Shown: piece after piece, positions 11,319 to 19,657 of the stretch | How the letters are laid out: each line of letters starts with the position of its first letter | Position numbering within the stretch: the first letter of the stretch is position 1 | NCBI GenBank assembly: GCA_040220875.1 | Contig: JAVJVX010000006.1 | Coordinates: forward strand, 460,174-524,173 | Length of the DNA: 64,000 bases | Direction of reading: 5' to 3' | Source: Alphaproteobacteria bacterium | GTDB taxonomy: Bacteria; Pseudomonadota; Alphaproteobacteria; JAVJVX01 | Made by a program: the position numbers and the translations under genes | Notes under the pieces: model-generated | The model's input: the letters and a program-made list of their open reading frames with translations, nothing else | What the model was told of the DNA's origin: nothing | Database searches by the model: none

Positions 11319-12734
11319 ATGAACCGAGTTCATCTCAACAGGCGCGTATTCGTCACGACCTTTCTGGCAGTGTTCGCGCCGGTCGCCACGGTCCTTTTCG
11401 TCCTGGTGTCGATCAGCCAGCTCGAGCCCCTTCCGGCGCTGGCAGCGGGCCTGGCCGCAGGCCTGGCGCTCGTGTTCCTGGTCCGCACCCATCTGCGCCG
11501 GCTCGAACGGGCGCGCAGCTTCGCCGAACAACTGGCGAGCGGCCGCATGCCCGCCGATGTAGCGAATACCGATGACGAAACAGACCTCTCCTCCTCGCTG
11601 CGCCGTCTTGGCATGTCCTGGGCGGAACGGGCCGCGGAATTGGAAAGCCTGGTCGCCGAGAACCGGATCATTACCGATGCCGTTCCCTTTCCACTCCTCC
11701 GCATCAGCCAGCGCCGCCAGGTCGTGCGCGGCAACCGGGCCGCCCACGAACTTCTTGGGGACGATCTGGAGGACCACGATCTGTCCGCCGTCATCCGCAA
11801 TCCCGATGTCGCGTCAACAGCCGACCGGACCCTTGGGACGCGCGAAGCGCAGCAGGTGCGCTTCGATCTGGCGGCGCCGATGGAACGCAGTTTCCTCGCC
11901 TATCTGGTGCCGCTGGAAAAGAAACTGAGCGACGGCACGGTCATGGTGGCGACGCTGCATGACATCACCGATCTGCGCCGGGCCGAGGAAATGCGCGCCG
12001 ATTTCGTCGCCAACGCGAGCCACGAACTGCGGACGCCCCTGACTTCGTTCACCGGATATATCGAGACGCTGCGGGGCCCCGCCAGATCCGACGAAGCGGC
12101 GCGCGAAAGGTTCCTCGAGATCATGTACGGGCAGGCCAGCCGCATGGTCCGGCTCGTGGACGATCTGATGTCGCTCTCCAAGATCGAGCTGCTGGAAGGA
12201 CAGCGGCCGAAATCGGCCGTGCGGGTGGAAAACACACTGTCCAACGTGGTGGAGTTTCTGGAGCCCGAGGCGGAGAAACTCGGCATGTCGATCGAAATGA
12301 CCATCGCGCATGATGACGCCGGCCGCTCGCCCGCCGTGATCGGGGACAGCGATCAACTGGCCCAGGTGTTCCAGAACCTGCTCGATAACGCCATCAAATA
12401 CGGGCATGACGACACGCCCATCGAAATCGAGGTGGCCTATGTGAGCGATCCGCCGCCCGGTGTCGATATCCGGTTGAGCCCGCCCGCCCATCGGGCGGTG
12501 GCGATTGCGGTTCGGGACCACGGGCCGGGCATCGCGCCCCAGCATATTCCCCGGCTGACCGAACGCTTTTACCGTGTGGACCAGGCCCGCTCCCGATCGC
12601 TCGGCGGCACCGGCCTCGGCCTGGCCATCGTCAAGCATATCGTCTCGCGCCATCGCGGCGTGCTGCAGGTGGAGAGCGAGCTGAACAAGGGCAGCGTCTT
12701 TCGCGTCATCCTGCCGGGGGAAACACCCCTCTGA
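11319..12734 (+). CDS. phoR: Phosphate regulon sensor histidine kinase PhoR
   Basis: Membrane histidine kinase that phosphorylates PhoB during phosphate limitation. The 471 residues contain two closely spaced hydrophobic segments (about 10-32 and 38-55) with almost no periplasmic loop, as in PhoR. A linker and PAS-like region run from about 110 to 215. The DHp domain carries ANASHELRTPL (phospho-acceptor His235). The ATPase domain has NLLDNAIKY, DHGPGI and GGTGLGLAIV boxes. In many alphaproteobacteria phoR directly precedes pstS; here it is about 4.4 kb upstream, with three genes between. The matching phoB is at 22603. Identity as PhoR rests on this architecture and neighbourhood. Confidence 0.9.
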   Translation: MNRVHLNRRVFVTTFLAVFAPVATVLFVLVSISQLEPLPALAAGLAAGLALVFLVRTHLRRLERARSFAEQLASGRMPADVANTDDETDLSSSLRRLGMSWAERAAELESLVAENRIITDAVPFPLLRISQRRQVVRGNRAAHELLGDDLEDHDLSAVIRNPDVASTADRTLGTREAQQVRFDLAAPMERSFLAYLVPLEKKLSDGTVMVATLHDITDLRRAEEMRADFVANASHELRTPLTSFTGYIETLRGPARSDEAARERFLEIMYGQASRMVRLVDDLMSLSKIELLEGQRPKSAVRVENTLSNVVEFLEPEAEKLGMSIEMTIAHDDAGRSPAVIGDSDQLAQVFQNLLDNAIKYGHDDTPIEIEVAYVSDPPPGVDIRLSPPAHRAVAIAVRDHGPGIAPQHIPRLTERFYRVDQARSRSLGGTGLGLAIVKHIVSRHRGVLQVESELNKGSVFRVILPGETPL

Positions 12735-12854
12735 CGCTGTCGCCACCGATTTGTCACGGAACGACCCTAGCCTAGCCCCGAATCACTCCCTGTCCGTCAC
12801 AGGTCGCGGACCCCATCCGCCCCGCGCCGGACCCTTCCGAAAAAAGGGGCTCCC

Positions 12855-14501
12855 ATGCCAGAAAAATCTCGTCCCACTCCCCGCCGGCCGGCCCGGCGGG
12901 CCCGTCTCACCCTCACGGCCGCGTCTCTTCTTCTGTTGCAGGCGGCCCCGATGGCCCGGGCCGACAGCGCCGGTGACACGATCTCGCTCACCCCGCTCGG
13001 CAGCCACGCCACGGGCCAGTTCGACGAGGGATCGGCCGAAATCGTCGTCTTCGATCCGGCCACCAGCCACGCTTTCGTCGTGAATAACGGCGCCGCCGCC
13101 ATCGACGTCATCGATTTTTCGAACCCTTCCCGGCCGGTGCAGGCAAACAGGCTGTCCGTTGCCGCTTACGGCAAGGCGCCCAACAGCGTCGCGCTCCATG
13201 GCGGAATCATGGCCGTCGCGGTCGAGGCGCCAGCAAAGAATGAGCGCGGCAAGGTGGTCTTCTTCACCACTTCGGGCGAATTCCTCAAATCAGTCACCGT
13301 CGGCTATCTGCCCGATATGCTGACCTTCACACCCGACGGCCGGACATTGCTGGTCGCCAATGAAGGCGAGCCGATGGACGATTATTCGTTCGATCCGGAA
13401 GGGTCGGTTTCGATCATCGATCTTTCCGGCGGGATCACCGGGCTCGATCAGAAGAGCGTGCGGGAAGCGGGGTTCGCCCATCTGACTGCGGCCGACCTCG
13501 ACGGCTCGACCCGGATTTTCGGACCGGACGGTACGGTCGCGCAGAATCTGGAGCCGGAATACATCGCTGTCTCGCCAGATTCGCGCACCGCCTGGGTCAC
13601 GTTGCAGGAAAACAACGCCCTCGCCCATATCGACATCGCCGGCGCCCGGATCACAAAAGTCACCGGGCTGGGTTTCAAGGATCACAGCCGGCCGGGCAAC
13701 GGGATCGACGCCAGCGACAAGGATGACGGCATCTCGATCGCCACTTACCCGGTGCTGGGCATGTATCAGCCCGATTCCATCGCGGCCTTTTCGGCCGGCG
13801 GCAAGGTCTATCTCATCACCGCCAATGAGGGGGATGCGCGGGACTACGAGAAAACCGGCGGCTATTCCGAGGAAACCCGCGTCGCCAAGCTGACGCTCGA
13901 CCCCGCAGCCTTTCCTGACGCAGCAAAGCTTCAGGAAAAATCCGTCCTCGGGCGGCTCAAGGTCACGACCGCGAATGGCGATACGGATGGTGATGGCGAT
14001 TACGATGCGCTTTACAGTTACGGCGCGCGGTCCTTTGCCATCTGGGGAGCCGATGGAGAGCTGGTTTACGACAGCGGTGACGCGCTGGAACGGTTGAGCG
14101 CGCAACATCTCCCGGGCGGGTTCAATTCCGACAATGACGAGAATGGCTCCTTCGACAGCCGCAGCGACGACAAGGGCCCCGAGCCCGAGGCGCTGGCCGT
14201 GGGCGAAGCCCATGGCCGGTCCCTCGCCTTCGTCGGGCTCGAGCGCACGGGCGGCATCGTCGTCGTTGATATCGGCGACCCGAGGCGCCCCGAGATCCTC
14301 TCATACATCAACACGCGGGATTTCGAGGGTGATCCGAAGGCCGGGACGGCGGGCGATCTCGGCCCCGAAGGCATCGCGTTCGTGGCCGCCGGGGACAGCC
14401 CCACGGGCAGCCCCCTGATCATCGTCGCCAACGAGATCAGTGGCACCACCACGGCCTATGAAGTGACGGCCGGCACGCCGCGCCAGGTCGGCCAGCGCTG
14501 A
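12855..14501 (+). CDS. Choice-of-anchor I family periplasmic protein
   Basis: 548 residues. A basic, hydrophobic N-terminus (about 15-37, ending ARAD-S) looks like an export signal. The mature part has repeated beta-propeller-like segments such as FTPDGRTLLVANEGEP and AVSPDSRTAWVTLQENNA. An Asp-rich, calcium-binding-like loop (NGDTDGDGDYD, residues 374-384) and the conserved NSDNDENGSFDSRSDDKGPE stretch are the hallmarks of the choice-of-anchor I family. Those proteins often sit with phosphatases or nucleotidases. The AAGGGG ribosome site at 12843-12848 supports the start. It lies between phoR and the phosphate porin, so a part in phosphorus scavenging is plausible, but no catalytic motif is recognised. 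One Pho half-site (TTGTCAC, 12751-12757) lies upstream. A strong terminator follows. Confidence 0.85.
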   Translation: MPEKSRPTPRRPARRARLTLTAASLLLLQAAPMARADSAGDTISLTPLGSHATGQFDEGSAEIVVFDPATSHAFVVNNGAAAIDVIDFSNPSRPVQANRLSVAAYGKAPNSVALHGGIMAVAVEAPAKNERGKVVFFTTSGEFLKSVTVGYLPDMLTFTPDGRTLLVANEGEPMDDYSFDPEGSVSIIDLSGGITGLDQKSVREAGFAHLTAADLDGSTRIFGPDGTVAQNLEPEYIAVSPDSRTAWVTLQENNALAHIDIAGARITKVTGLGFKDHSRPGNGIDASDKDDGISIATYPVLGMYQPDSIAAFSAGGKVYLITANEGDARDYEKTGGYSEETRVAKLTLDPAAFPDAAKLQEKSVLGRLKVTTANGDTDGDGDYDALYSYGARSFAIWGADGELVYDSGDALERLSAQHLPGGFNSDNDENGSFDSRSDDKGPEPEALAVGEAHGRSLAFVGLERTGGIVVVDIGDPRRPEILSYINTRDFEGDPKAGTAGDLGPEGIAFVAAGDSPTGSPLIIVANEISGTTTAYEVTAGTPRQVGQR

Positions 14502-14511
14502 CCCGCGCCAA

Positions 14512-14550
14512 ACCGGCATGACAGACCGGCGTGCCAGACCGGCATGCCAA
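14512..14550. repeat. Three tandem copies of a 13-bp unit
   Basis: Units ACCGGCATGACAG (14512-14524), ACCGGCGTGCCAG (14525-14537) and ACCGGCATGCCAA (14538-14550) follow each other without gaps. They lie just after the stop of the choice-of-anchor I gene and just before its terminator. No function is evident. Confidence 0.85.
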
Positions 14551-14594
14551 ACCCCCGGACGCGTCGCCTGGCGGTGCCTCCGGGGGTTTTTCTT
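14551..14594 (+). terminator. Rho-independent terminator of the choice-of-anchor I gene
   Basis: A perfect 9-bp stem, ACCCCCGGA (14551-14559) and TCCGGGGGT (14579-14587), closes a GC-rich loop that can itself fold. TTTTTCTT follows from 14587. On the opposite strand only TTT follows the stem, so it could act weakly for the convergent ferritin-like gene as well. Confidence 0.85.
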
Positions 14595-14639
14595 GACCCG
14601 TGAATGAAGGCAGGCGCGCCGGGGCATCGCGTTTGGGGC

Positions 14640-15176
14640 TTAAAGCCCGGTCAGATAGCCCGCCAGGTCGTCGGCGTGCTCTTCCTCCATCTTCAGGATG
14701 TCCTCGATCATGCGGCGGGTCGTCGGATCGTCATTGCCGAGCCAGCGGATGATCTCGGAATAGGTTTCGATCGCGATCCGTTCGGCAACAAGGTCCTCCT
14801 CGATCATCTCCTTCAGATCGTCGCCGCCTTCGTGATATTCGGCATGGGCGCGGGTCGCCAGGCCTTCCGGGTTGAAGTCGGGGACACCGCCGAGCTGGGT
14901 GATTCGCTCCGCCGCCCAGTCGGCATGCATCTGCTCTTCATTCGCATGGGTGAGGAATTCCTGTGCGATCGGCCCGGCACTGATGCCGCTGGCCATGTAG
15001 AAGTGGTTCTTGTAACGCAGCACGCAAACGATCTCGGTCGCGAGAACCTCGTTGAGAACGGCAAGGACCTTTTGCACATCGGCCTGATAGGCCCCGGTCA
15101 GCGCGCCGTCGCTCATCTTCTCGCGCGCCCGCTTGCGGATTTTTTCAAGATCGCTCCGGAACGGTTCTTTCATCAC
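14640..15176 (-). CDS. Ferritin-like diiron domain protein (bacterioferritin/Dps-like)
   Basis: 178 residues, all helical, with four helices carrying carboxylate/His iron ligands: NEVLATEIVCVLRY, HANEEQMHADWAAERI (ExxH type), DLVAERIAIETYSEII and MEEEHADDLAGYL. This matches the ferritin-like four-helix bundle, probably an iron-storage or iron-detoxifying diiron protein. Which subgroup it belongs to cannot be decided from the sequence alone. An AAGGAG site sits 7 nt before the first ATG (15176); a second ATG follows immediately and is equally possible. The gene lies convergent to the choice-of-anchor I gene and downstream of the phosphate porin, though the porin terminator (15264-15290) separates them. 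A role in phosphate starvation is not shown. Confidence 0.8.
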   Translation of the reverse strand: MMKEPFRSDLEKIRKRAREKMSDGALTGAYQADVQKVLAVLNEVLATEIVCVLRYKNHFYMASGISAGPIAQEFLTHANEEQMHADWAAERITQLGGVPDFNPEGLATRAHAEYHEGGDDLKEMIEEDLVAERIAIETYSEIIRWLGNDDPTTRRMIEDILKMEEEHADDLAGYLTGL

Positions 15177-15256
15177 TCACTCCTTTTGCCGGCGTTACGC
15201 TGTCCGGAAGTTACTTCAGCTTTTGCGGGCCATCCAGCCTGCCCGGCGGCAAGCGC

Positions 15257-15290
15257 AAGAAAAACCCCGCCCGGCAAAGCCGGGCGGGGT
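15257..15290 (-). terminator. Rho-independent terminator of the phosphate porin
   Basis: A perfect 12-bp stem (ACCCCGCCCGGC 15264-15275, loop AAA, GCCGGGCGGGGT 15279-15290). On the minus strand it is followed by TTTTTCTT (15263-15256). It lies 38 bp after the porin stop and separates it from the ferritin-like gene. Confidence 0.92.
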
Positions 15291-15327
15291 CCATGTCTCC
15301 CGCTAGGGGGAAGCGGTTCACATCCGC

Positions 15328-16602
15328 TTAGAAGTCAAGCTGGATCCGGGCCATGAAGGCGCCGACATCTTCGTCCGGCGAACCCGGGACCTCGATATCG
15401 GACTGCGAGTAGTTCAGCTTCGCGACCACATAGGGGTTGAAATAATAGTTCAGCCCGAAGGTGTAGCTGTCCTGCTCGCCGCCATCGACGCCTGAGTCCG
15501 TGAGATCCAGCGTGTCGTAGCTGAACGCCACTTCAACGGCGTTGAACACCTTGGGACGGCCGAATTCGCCGTCATCGTAAGGCTTGAACAGATCGCCTTC
15601 ACCGAACAGGAAGGCACCCACGTTGATGTAGGCACCATCGAAATCCGGCTCGTTGCCGGCGATGCGGCTCACGTCGGCACGCTGGTACTCCGCCTGGATC
15701 CAGACCTGGTCGTAGACACCGGCGAACTCGGCACCGAAGCGCGTGATATCGTCGATAGCGCTGATGGTGCCCGTGTCGATGAGCCGGGTGCTGGTCAGAT
15801 GCGAGCGGGCCGGGCGGGCGCGGAAGCGGTTGCCCCGTTCGGAATTCAGGTTCTGGTAGATGAACCCACCGCCGATATGGATTGTGCGTGCTTTTTCGTT
15901 GACCGGGGCGGCGAACAGGCGGCCGGCGATGATGATGTCATCGTCAGCGGTCGCGTCACTGCCATCGGTATCGGCCGTATCATCACCGAGGAAGACACCG
16001 AAGGCAGCGCCGAACATGCCGCTGCCACCATTCAGCATCGCGCCGCGCTGGCGGCCGAGGCCGAGGGTTTCGGTAACGGCCGACTGCTCGATGAATGTAT
16101 CGTATTTCGAGCTGGTGAGCTCTTCAAAGCTGAAGGGCACCTTGAACTGGCCGACCGTCACGTTGACCGGGCTGAAGCCCTTGTACTTGATGTACATGTC
16201 CTTGATGTCGAGGCCGTTATCGGCGACGTCGACCTGGAACTTGTATTCCCAGTCCTTGTAGAGCTTGCCGCGCAGGAAGAAACGGGCCCGGCGCATCTCG
16301 TGGCCGAAGCCGGTCAGCGCCGTCACGTCGTCGTCATAGGCGGTGATATCGTACATGATCCGGCCGCCGGCGCGGAACTGGAACATCTTGTCGAGACTGT
16401 CGATGCGAAGGCCGTTATCCTTGATTTTGACCTTGCCGACATTCTTTTCGAGCGTCTCGAGGCGTTCCTCGAGCTGCTTCATCTTGTCTTCGGGCAGACT
16501 GCCCTGCAATTGCGCTGCGGCCGGGCTGGCAAAGGCCAACGCCGATCCGGCGGCGATTCCCGCCGACAGCAGCAGGGACGGAAGCGTCCTGAAACCTGTC
16601 AT
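15328..16602 (-). CDS. OprO/OprP-type phosphate-selective porin
   Basis: Outer-membrane channel. 424 residues with a signal peptide (MTGFRTLPSLLLSAGIAAGS... ending ASPAAA-Q, about residue 30). A short predicted coiled coil (about 38-58, MKQLEERLETLEKN) follows, then a beta-barrel rich in alternating aromatic strands ending in Phe (ARIQLDF), as expected for an outer-membrane C-terminus. The segment KDWEYKFQVDVADNG...DMYIKYKGF...VGQFKVPFSFEELTSS is the OprO/OprP family core. AGGGGGA lies 9 nt before the ATG. An 18-bp Pho box on the same strand at 16731-16748 and the divergent pst operon support induction by phosphate starvation. Substrate preference (phosphate or polyphosphate) cannot be read from the sequence. 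Confidence 0.9.
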   Translation of the reverse strand: MTGFRTLPSLLLSAGIAAGSALAFASPAAAQLQGSLPEDKMKQLEERLETLEKNVGKVKIKDNGLRIDSLDKMFQFRAGGRIMYDITAYDDDVTALTGFGHEMRRARFFLRGKLYKDWEYKFQVDVADNGLDIKDMYIKYKGFSPVNVTVGQFKVPFSFEELTSSKYDTFIEQSAVTETLGLGRQRGAMLNGGSGMFGAAFGVFLGDDTADTDGSDATADDDIIIAGRLFAAPVNEKARTIHIGGGFIYQNLNSERGNRFRARPARSHLTSTRLIDTGTISAIDDITRFGAEFAGVYDQVWIQAEYQRADVSRIAGNEPDFDGAYINVGAFLFGEGDLFKPYDDGEFGRPKVFNAVEVAFSYDTLDLTDSGVDGGEQDSYTFGLNYYFNPYVVAKLNYSQSDIEVPGSPDEDVGAFMARIQLDF

Positions 16603-16730
16603 ATGTCAAGTCCCCCTGACTGGGTTTGAGTGATCGATGTTTTAAGTCAAGCATCTGGTGGCCCGTCTGCTGCGGGCTTGCTTGTGGCGGGCAAGCTAGG
16701 TGGCCGAGGTTACGCATCGGCGGCATTTCT

Positions 16731-16748
16731 GTGACAAAACGATGACGG
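16731..16748 (-). promoter_or_regulatory. Pho box upstream of the phosphate porin
   Basis: Read on the minus strand: CCGTCAT, four spacer bases CGTT, then TTGTCAC. This matches the two-repeat PhoB box (consensus CTGTCAT-N4-CTGTCAT, 11-bp period), with two differences from CTGTCA over the two half-sites. It lies about 130 bp before the porin ATG and points toward it. The expected -10 element downstream is not obvious. Confidence 0.65.
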
Positions 16749-16816
16749 GCAGCTTTCCGGCGGGGCTTGTTGTATCCCTGCAACACCTGCCCGGGCGGGG
16801 TGCCGCGCTGCCGTGT

Positions 16817-16855
16817 GACGCTGGCGAGAGACGCTGGCGAGTGACCCTGGCATGT
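16817..16855. repeat. Three tandem copies of a 13-bp unit in the Pho spacer
   Basis: GACGCTGGCGAGA (16817-16829), GACGCTGGCGAGT (16830-16842) and a diverged GACCCTGGCATGT (16843-16855) are consecutive. A further GAC follows at 16856. They lie between the porin-facing and pstS-facing Pho boxes in a 542-bp gene-free spacer. Confidence 0.8.
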
Positions 16856-17006
16856 GACAAGGCGGGCCGCGCGGCCGGGGCCGTCGCGGCACCGGCCGAA
16901 AATCTTATCTGTCTGTTTCTTTTCGGTTCTTGTGGGTTCTTGTTGTTTTTAGGGCGGTTTTCCGGCGCCGCGTCGGCGAGGGCCCCGGCCTGTGCCGCCG
17001 GCCGCC

Positions 17007-17056
17007 CTGTCACGCCCTGTCATAAGACTGAAAAGAAACTGTCCTATTTCTGACCC
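17007..17056 (+). promoter_or_regulatory. PhoB box array upstream of pstS
   Basis: CTGTCAC (17007), CTGTCAT (17017), CTGAAAA (17028), CTGTCCT (17039) and CTGACCC (17050) start at intervals of 10, 11, 11 and 11 bp. The 11-bp phase of CTGTCA-like half-sites is the PhoB recognition pattern, so two or more overlapping Pho boxes are likely. The array ends 89 bp before the pstS start. A possible -10 (around 17062-17068, GATTAG region) is weak. The rest of the 16603-17144 spacer holds the porin Pho box and a 13-bp repeat; I see no credible gene. Confidence 0.85.
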
Positions 17057-17144
17057 CGGCGCTGATTAGGGTCCGCTTGCGCCCGGCACGCTCCACTGGG
17101 GCGCGCCACGCTCACCTAAATCAGACCTTTCGGGAGGCCTAATC

Positions 17145-18173
17145 GTGCTTCGTAAGACCTTTTTCGCGTCCGCGCTTTTCGCCGTTGCCCTTTCGGGCGC
17201 GGCCGAGGCGCGGGACCAGATCCGCATCGTCGGATCGTCCACCGTGTTTCCGTTTTCCACGGCCGTTGCCGAAGAGTTCGGCCGGTCCACCGATTTCAAG
17301 ACGCCGATCGTCGAAAGCACCGGTAGCGGTGGCGGCTTGAAACTGTTCTGCGCCGGCGTCGGCGTCGAGCACCCTGACATCACCAACGCCTCGCGCGCCA
17401 TCAAGAGCAGCGAAGTCGAGCGGTGCGAAAAGAACGGCGTGAAGACCGTAACAGAATTCAAGATCGGATTTGACGGCATCGTGCTGGCCAACTCCAAGAC
17501 CGCCGAACCGGTCGAATTGACGCTGCGCCATATCTGGCTGGCGCTGGCCGAGAAGGTTCCGGTCAATGGCGAGATGGTCAAGAACCCCTACACAAAATGG
17601 TCCGACGTCGATCCGTCATTGCCCAGCAAGAAGATCGAGGTTCTGGGGCCGCCGCCGACCTCGGGCACGCGCGATGCCTTCGCCGAGCTCGCCCTTGAAG
17701 GCGGCTGCAAGACCTTCCCCGACATCAAGGCGATGAAGGGCCAGGACAAGAAAAAGTACAAGGAAGTCTGCCACACGGTCCGTGAAGACGGTGCCTATGT
17801 GGAAGCCGGCGAGAACGACAACCTGATCGTGCAGAAGCTCGAGGCAAACAAGGACGCCTTCGGCGTGTTCGGCTTCAGCTTCCTCGACCAGAACTCGGAC
17901 AAGGTGCAGGGCAACATCGTGGACGGCGTTGCGCCGACTTTCGACTCGATCTCCTCGGGTGCCTATCCGGTGTCGCGGTCGCTGTACTTCTACGTCAAGA
18001 ATGCGCATGTCGGCGTCATTCCGGGCATGAAGGAATACGTCCTCGAATTCACCAGCGAGCGGGCCTTCGGTCCGGAGGGATATCTGGCTGACAAGGGCCT
18101 GATCCCGCTGCCGGAAGACGCGCGCAAGCAGGTGCGCCGGAATGCAGAAGAGCTCCTCAAGGGGACGATGTAA
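17145..18173 (+). CDS. pstS: Periplasmic phosphate-binding protein PstS
   Basis: Substrate-binding protein of the high-affinity phosphate ABC transporter. 342 residues starting with a GTG (17145) placed 7 nt after a GGGAGG site. A signal peptide (1-22, ending AEA-R) is followed by QIRIVGSSTVFPFS, the PstS phosphate-binding loop. Further ligand loops are ESTGSGGGLKLFC and PPTSGTRDAF. Two cysteine pairs are visible. Gene order pstS-pstC-pstA-pstB-phoU-phoB and the Pho box array upstream identify the operon. A hairpin after the stop (18199-18223) probably lets pstS be made in excess over the membrane subunits. Confidence 0.96.
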   Translation: MLRKTFFASALFAVALSGAAEARDQIRIVGSSTVFPFSTAVAEEFGRSTDFKTPIVESTGSGGGLKLFCAGVGVEHPDITNASRAIKSSEVERCEKNGVKTVTEFKIGFDGIVLANSKTAEPVELTLRHIWLALAEKVPVNGEMVKNPYTKWSDVDPSLPSKKIEVLGPPPTSGTRDAFAELALEGGCKTFPDIKAMKGQDKKKYKEVCHTVREDGAYVEAGENDNLIVQKLEANKDAFGVFGFSFLDQNSDKVQGNIVDGVAPTFDSISSGAYPVSRSLYFYVKNAHVGVIPGMKEYVLEFTSERAFGPEGYLADKGLIPLPEDARKQVRRNAEELLKGTM

Positions 18174-18198
18174 CCGCAGTTGCCGAGCTTGAGTAACG

Positions 18199-18230
18199 GG
18201 GCGGCATCCATCGGATGCCGCCCTCTCTTT
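18199..18230 (+). terminator. Hairpin between pstS and pstC (partial terminator)
   Basis: A perfect 11-bp stem, GGGCGGCATCC (18199-18209), loop ATC, GGATGCCGCCC (18213-18223), is followed by TCTCTTT. The T-tract is interrupted, so partial termination or 3'-end protection of pstS mRNA is more likely than a full stop. Confidence 0.7.
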
Positions 18231-18277
18231 CCGCCGGGGATCGGGCCCGGCACGTGATACGGGGGAATTGACAGCCG

Positions 18278-19657
18278 ATGCCGGTCTATCTGATTGCCGC
18301 CATTGTCCTCGCCTTCGCGGCCTACGCCTTTCATCTAGGGCGGGGCCGGGTCATGTCGGCGGCCACTTCCGGGTTTCATCTGAACTCGCTGCCCCGCTAT
18401 TACGGTGTGTATGCCATCCTGGCCTGCGTCGTGCCCGCCAGCATCGTGCTCGTCCTCTGGCTGATCCTCGAGCCGCGGATCATCGAATCCATGGTGGTCG
18501 CCAGCCTGCCGGCTGACATGCAGGCCCTGTCCGAGGCGCGCCTCGGTCTGCTTCTCAATGATATTCGCAACCTCGCCAGTGACGGGATTTCCAGCGGCAC
18601 GCCCGATGCCGCGACGCTGGGTGCGGTCGCCTATTACCAGCACCTCAAGATGATCGGCGACGCCGCGATGTTCGTCGTGGTGCTGGTCGTGGTCAGCCTG
18701 GGGCTGCTTTACGCCCGGACCCGGATTACGCCCGCCCTGAAGGCGCGCGAGCGGGTCGAGCGGGCGATCAAGATATTCCTGATCGCCAGTTCCACCGTGG
18801 CGATCATGACAACCATCGGCATTGTGCTGTCGCTGCTGTTCGAATCCATGCGCTTTTTCAATACCGTTTCCGTGACTGAGTTCCTTTTCGGCCTCAACTG
18901 GAGTCCGCAGACAGCGTTGCGCGCCGACCAGGTGGGCAGCTCGGGCGCGTTTGGTGCCATCCCGCTTTTTGCCGGCACACTGCTCATTACCCTTATCGCC
19001 ATGTGCGTCGCAGTCCCGGTCGGGCTGATGTCGGCCGTCTACATGGCCGATTATGCCTCGAACCATGTGCGCGCCATCGCCAAGCCGATCCTCGAGATTC
19101 TGGCCGGCATACCGACGGTGGTTTACGGTCTTTTCGCCGCGCTGGTCGTCGCGCCGCACATCCGTGACATGGGTCAGGCCATCGGGCTCGATGTCGCCTC
19201 GGAAAGCGCGCTCGCGGCCGGCCTCGTCATGGGGATCATGATCATACCTTTCGTGTCCTCCCTTTCGGACGACGTGATCAATGCCGTCCCCCAATCATTA
19301 CGCGACGGGTCCTACGGCATGGGCGCCACCAAATCGGAGACCATTCGCAAGGTTGTCCTGCCGGCGGCGCTGCCGGGAATTGTCGGCGCCGTTCTTCTGG
19401 CCGTGTCGCGTGCCATCGGCGAGACCATGATCGTGGTGATGGCCGCCGGCCTCGCCGCCAATCTCACGGCAAATCCGCTCGAAGCCGTCACCACTGTAAC
19501 CGTGCAGATTGTGACGCTGCTTGTGGGAGATCAGGAATTCGACAGCGCCAAGACCCTCTCGGCCTTCGCGCTGGGACTCACGCTTTTCACAATCACCCTG
19601 TCGCTCAATATCCTGGCCCTCAATGTCGTTCGGAAATATCGGGAAAAGTATGACTGA
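18278..19657 (+). CDS. pstC: Phosphate ABC transporter permease PstC
   Basis: Inner-membrane permease subunit, paired with PstA. 459 residues, longer than the E. coli protein because of an N-terminal extension with extra hydrophobic segments (about 1-25, 40-65, 125-145), a form common in alphaproteobacteria. The core has the ABC permease domain with GAIPLFAGTLLITLIA, ILAGIPTVVYGLFAAL, and the EAA-type loop LRDGSYGMGATKSETIRKVV that docks PstB. The gene follows pstS after 104 bp containing a hairpin. Its last bases overlap the likely pstA start by 8 nt. Confidence 0.94.
   Translation: MPVYLIAAIVLAFAAYAFHLGRGRVMSAATSGFHLNSLPRYYGVYAILACVVPASIVLVLWLILEPRIIESMVVASLPADMQALSEARLGLLLNDIRNLASDGISSGTPDAATLGAVAYYQHLKMIGDAAMFVVVLVVVSLGLLYARTRITPALKARERVERAIKIFLIASSTVAIMTTIGIVLSLLFESMRFFNTVSVTEFLFGLNWSPQTALRADQVGSSGAFGAIPLFAGTLLITLIAMCVAVPVGLMSAVYMADYASNHVRAIAKPILEILAGIPTVVYGLFAALVVAPHIRDMGQAIGLDVASESALAAGLVMGIMIIPFVSSLSDDVINAVPQSLRDGSYGMGATKSETIRKVVLPAALPGIVGAVLLAVSRAIGETMIVVMAAGLAANLTANPLEAVTTVTVQIVTLLVGDQEFDSAKTLSAFALGLTLFTITLSLNILALNVVRKYREKYD

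Noticed and set aside
10167-11777. Very long open frame (536 codons) on the minus strand opposite maeB and phoR; similar long frames opposite glnD, mutS, dnaK, hisA, hslU and lutB.
   Set aside because: They mirror well-identified genes and contain low-complexity His/Arg/Gly-rich sequence, as expected from high GC content.
12737-12800. Possible Pho box before the choice-of-anchor I gene (CTGTCGC, TTGTCAC, CTGTCCG).
   Set aside because: The half-sites are not in 11-bp phase with each other; only one is a good match.
16700-17053. 117-codon open frame on the plus strand in the porin/pstS spacer.
   Set aside because: It runs through the porin Pho box and the pstS Pho array, has no ribosome site and no recognisable motif.
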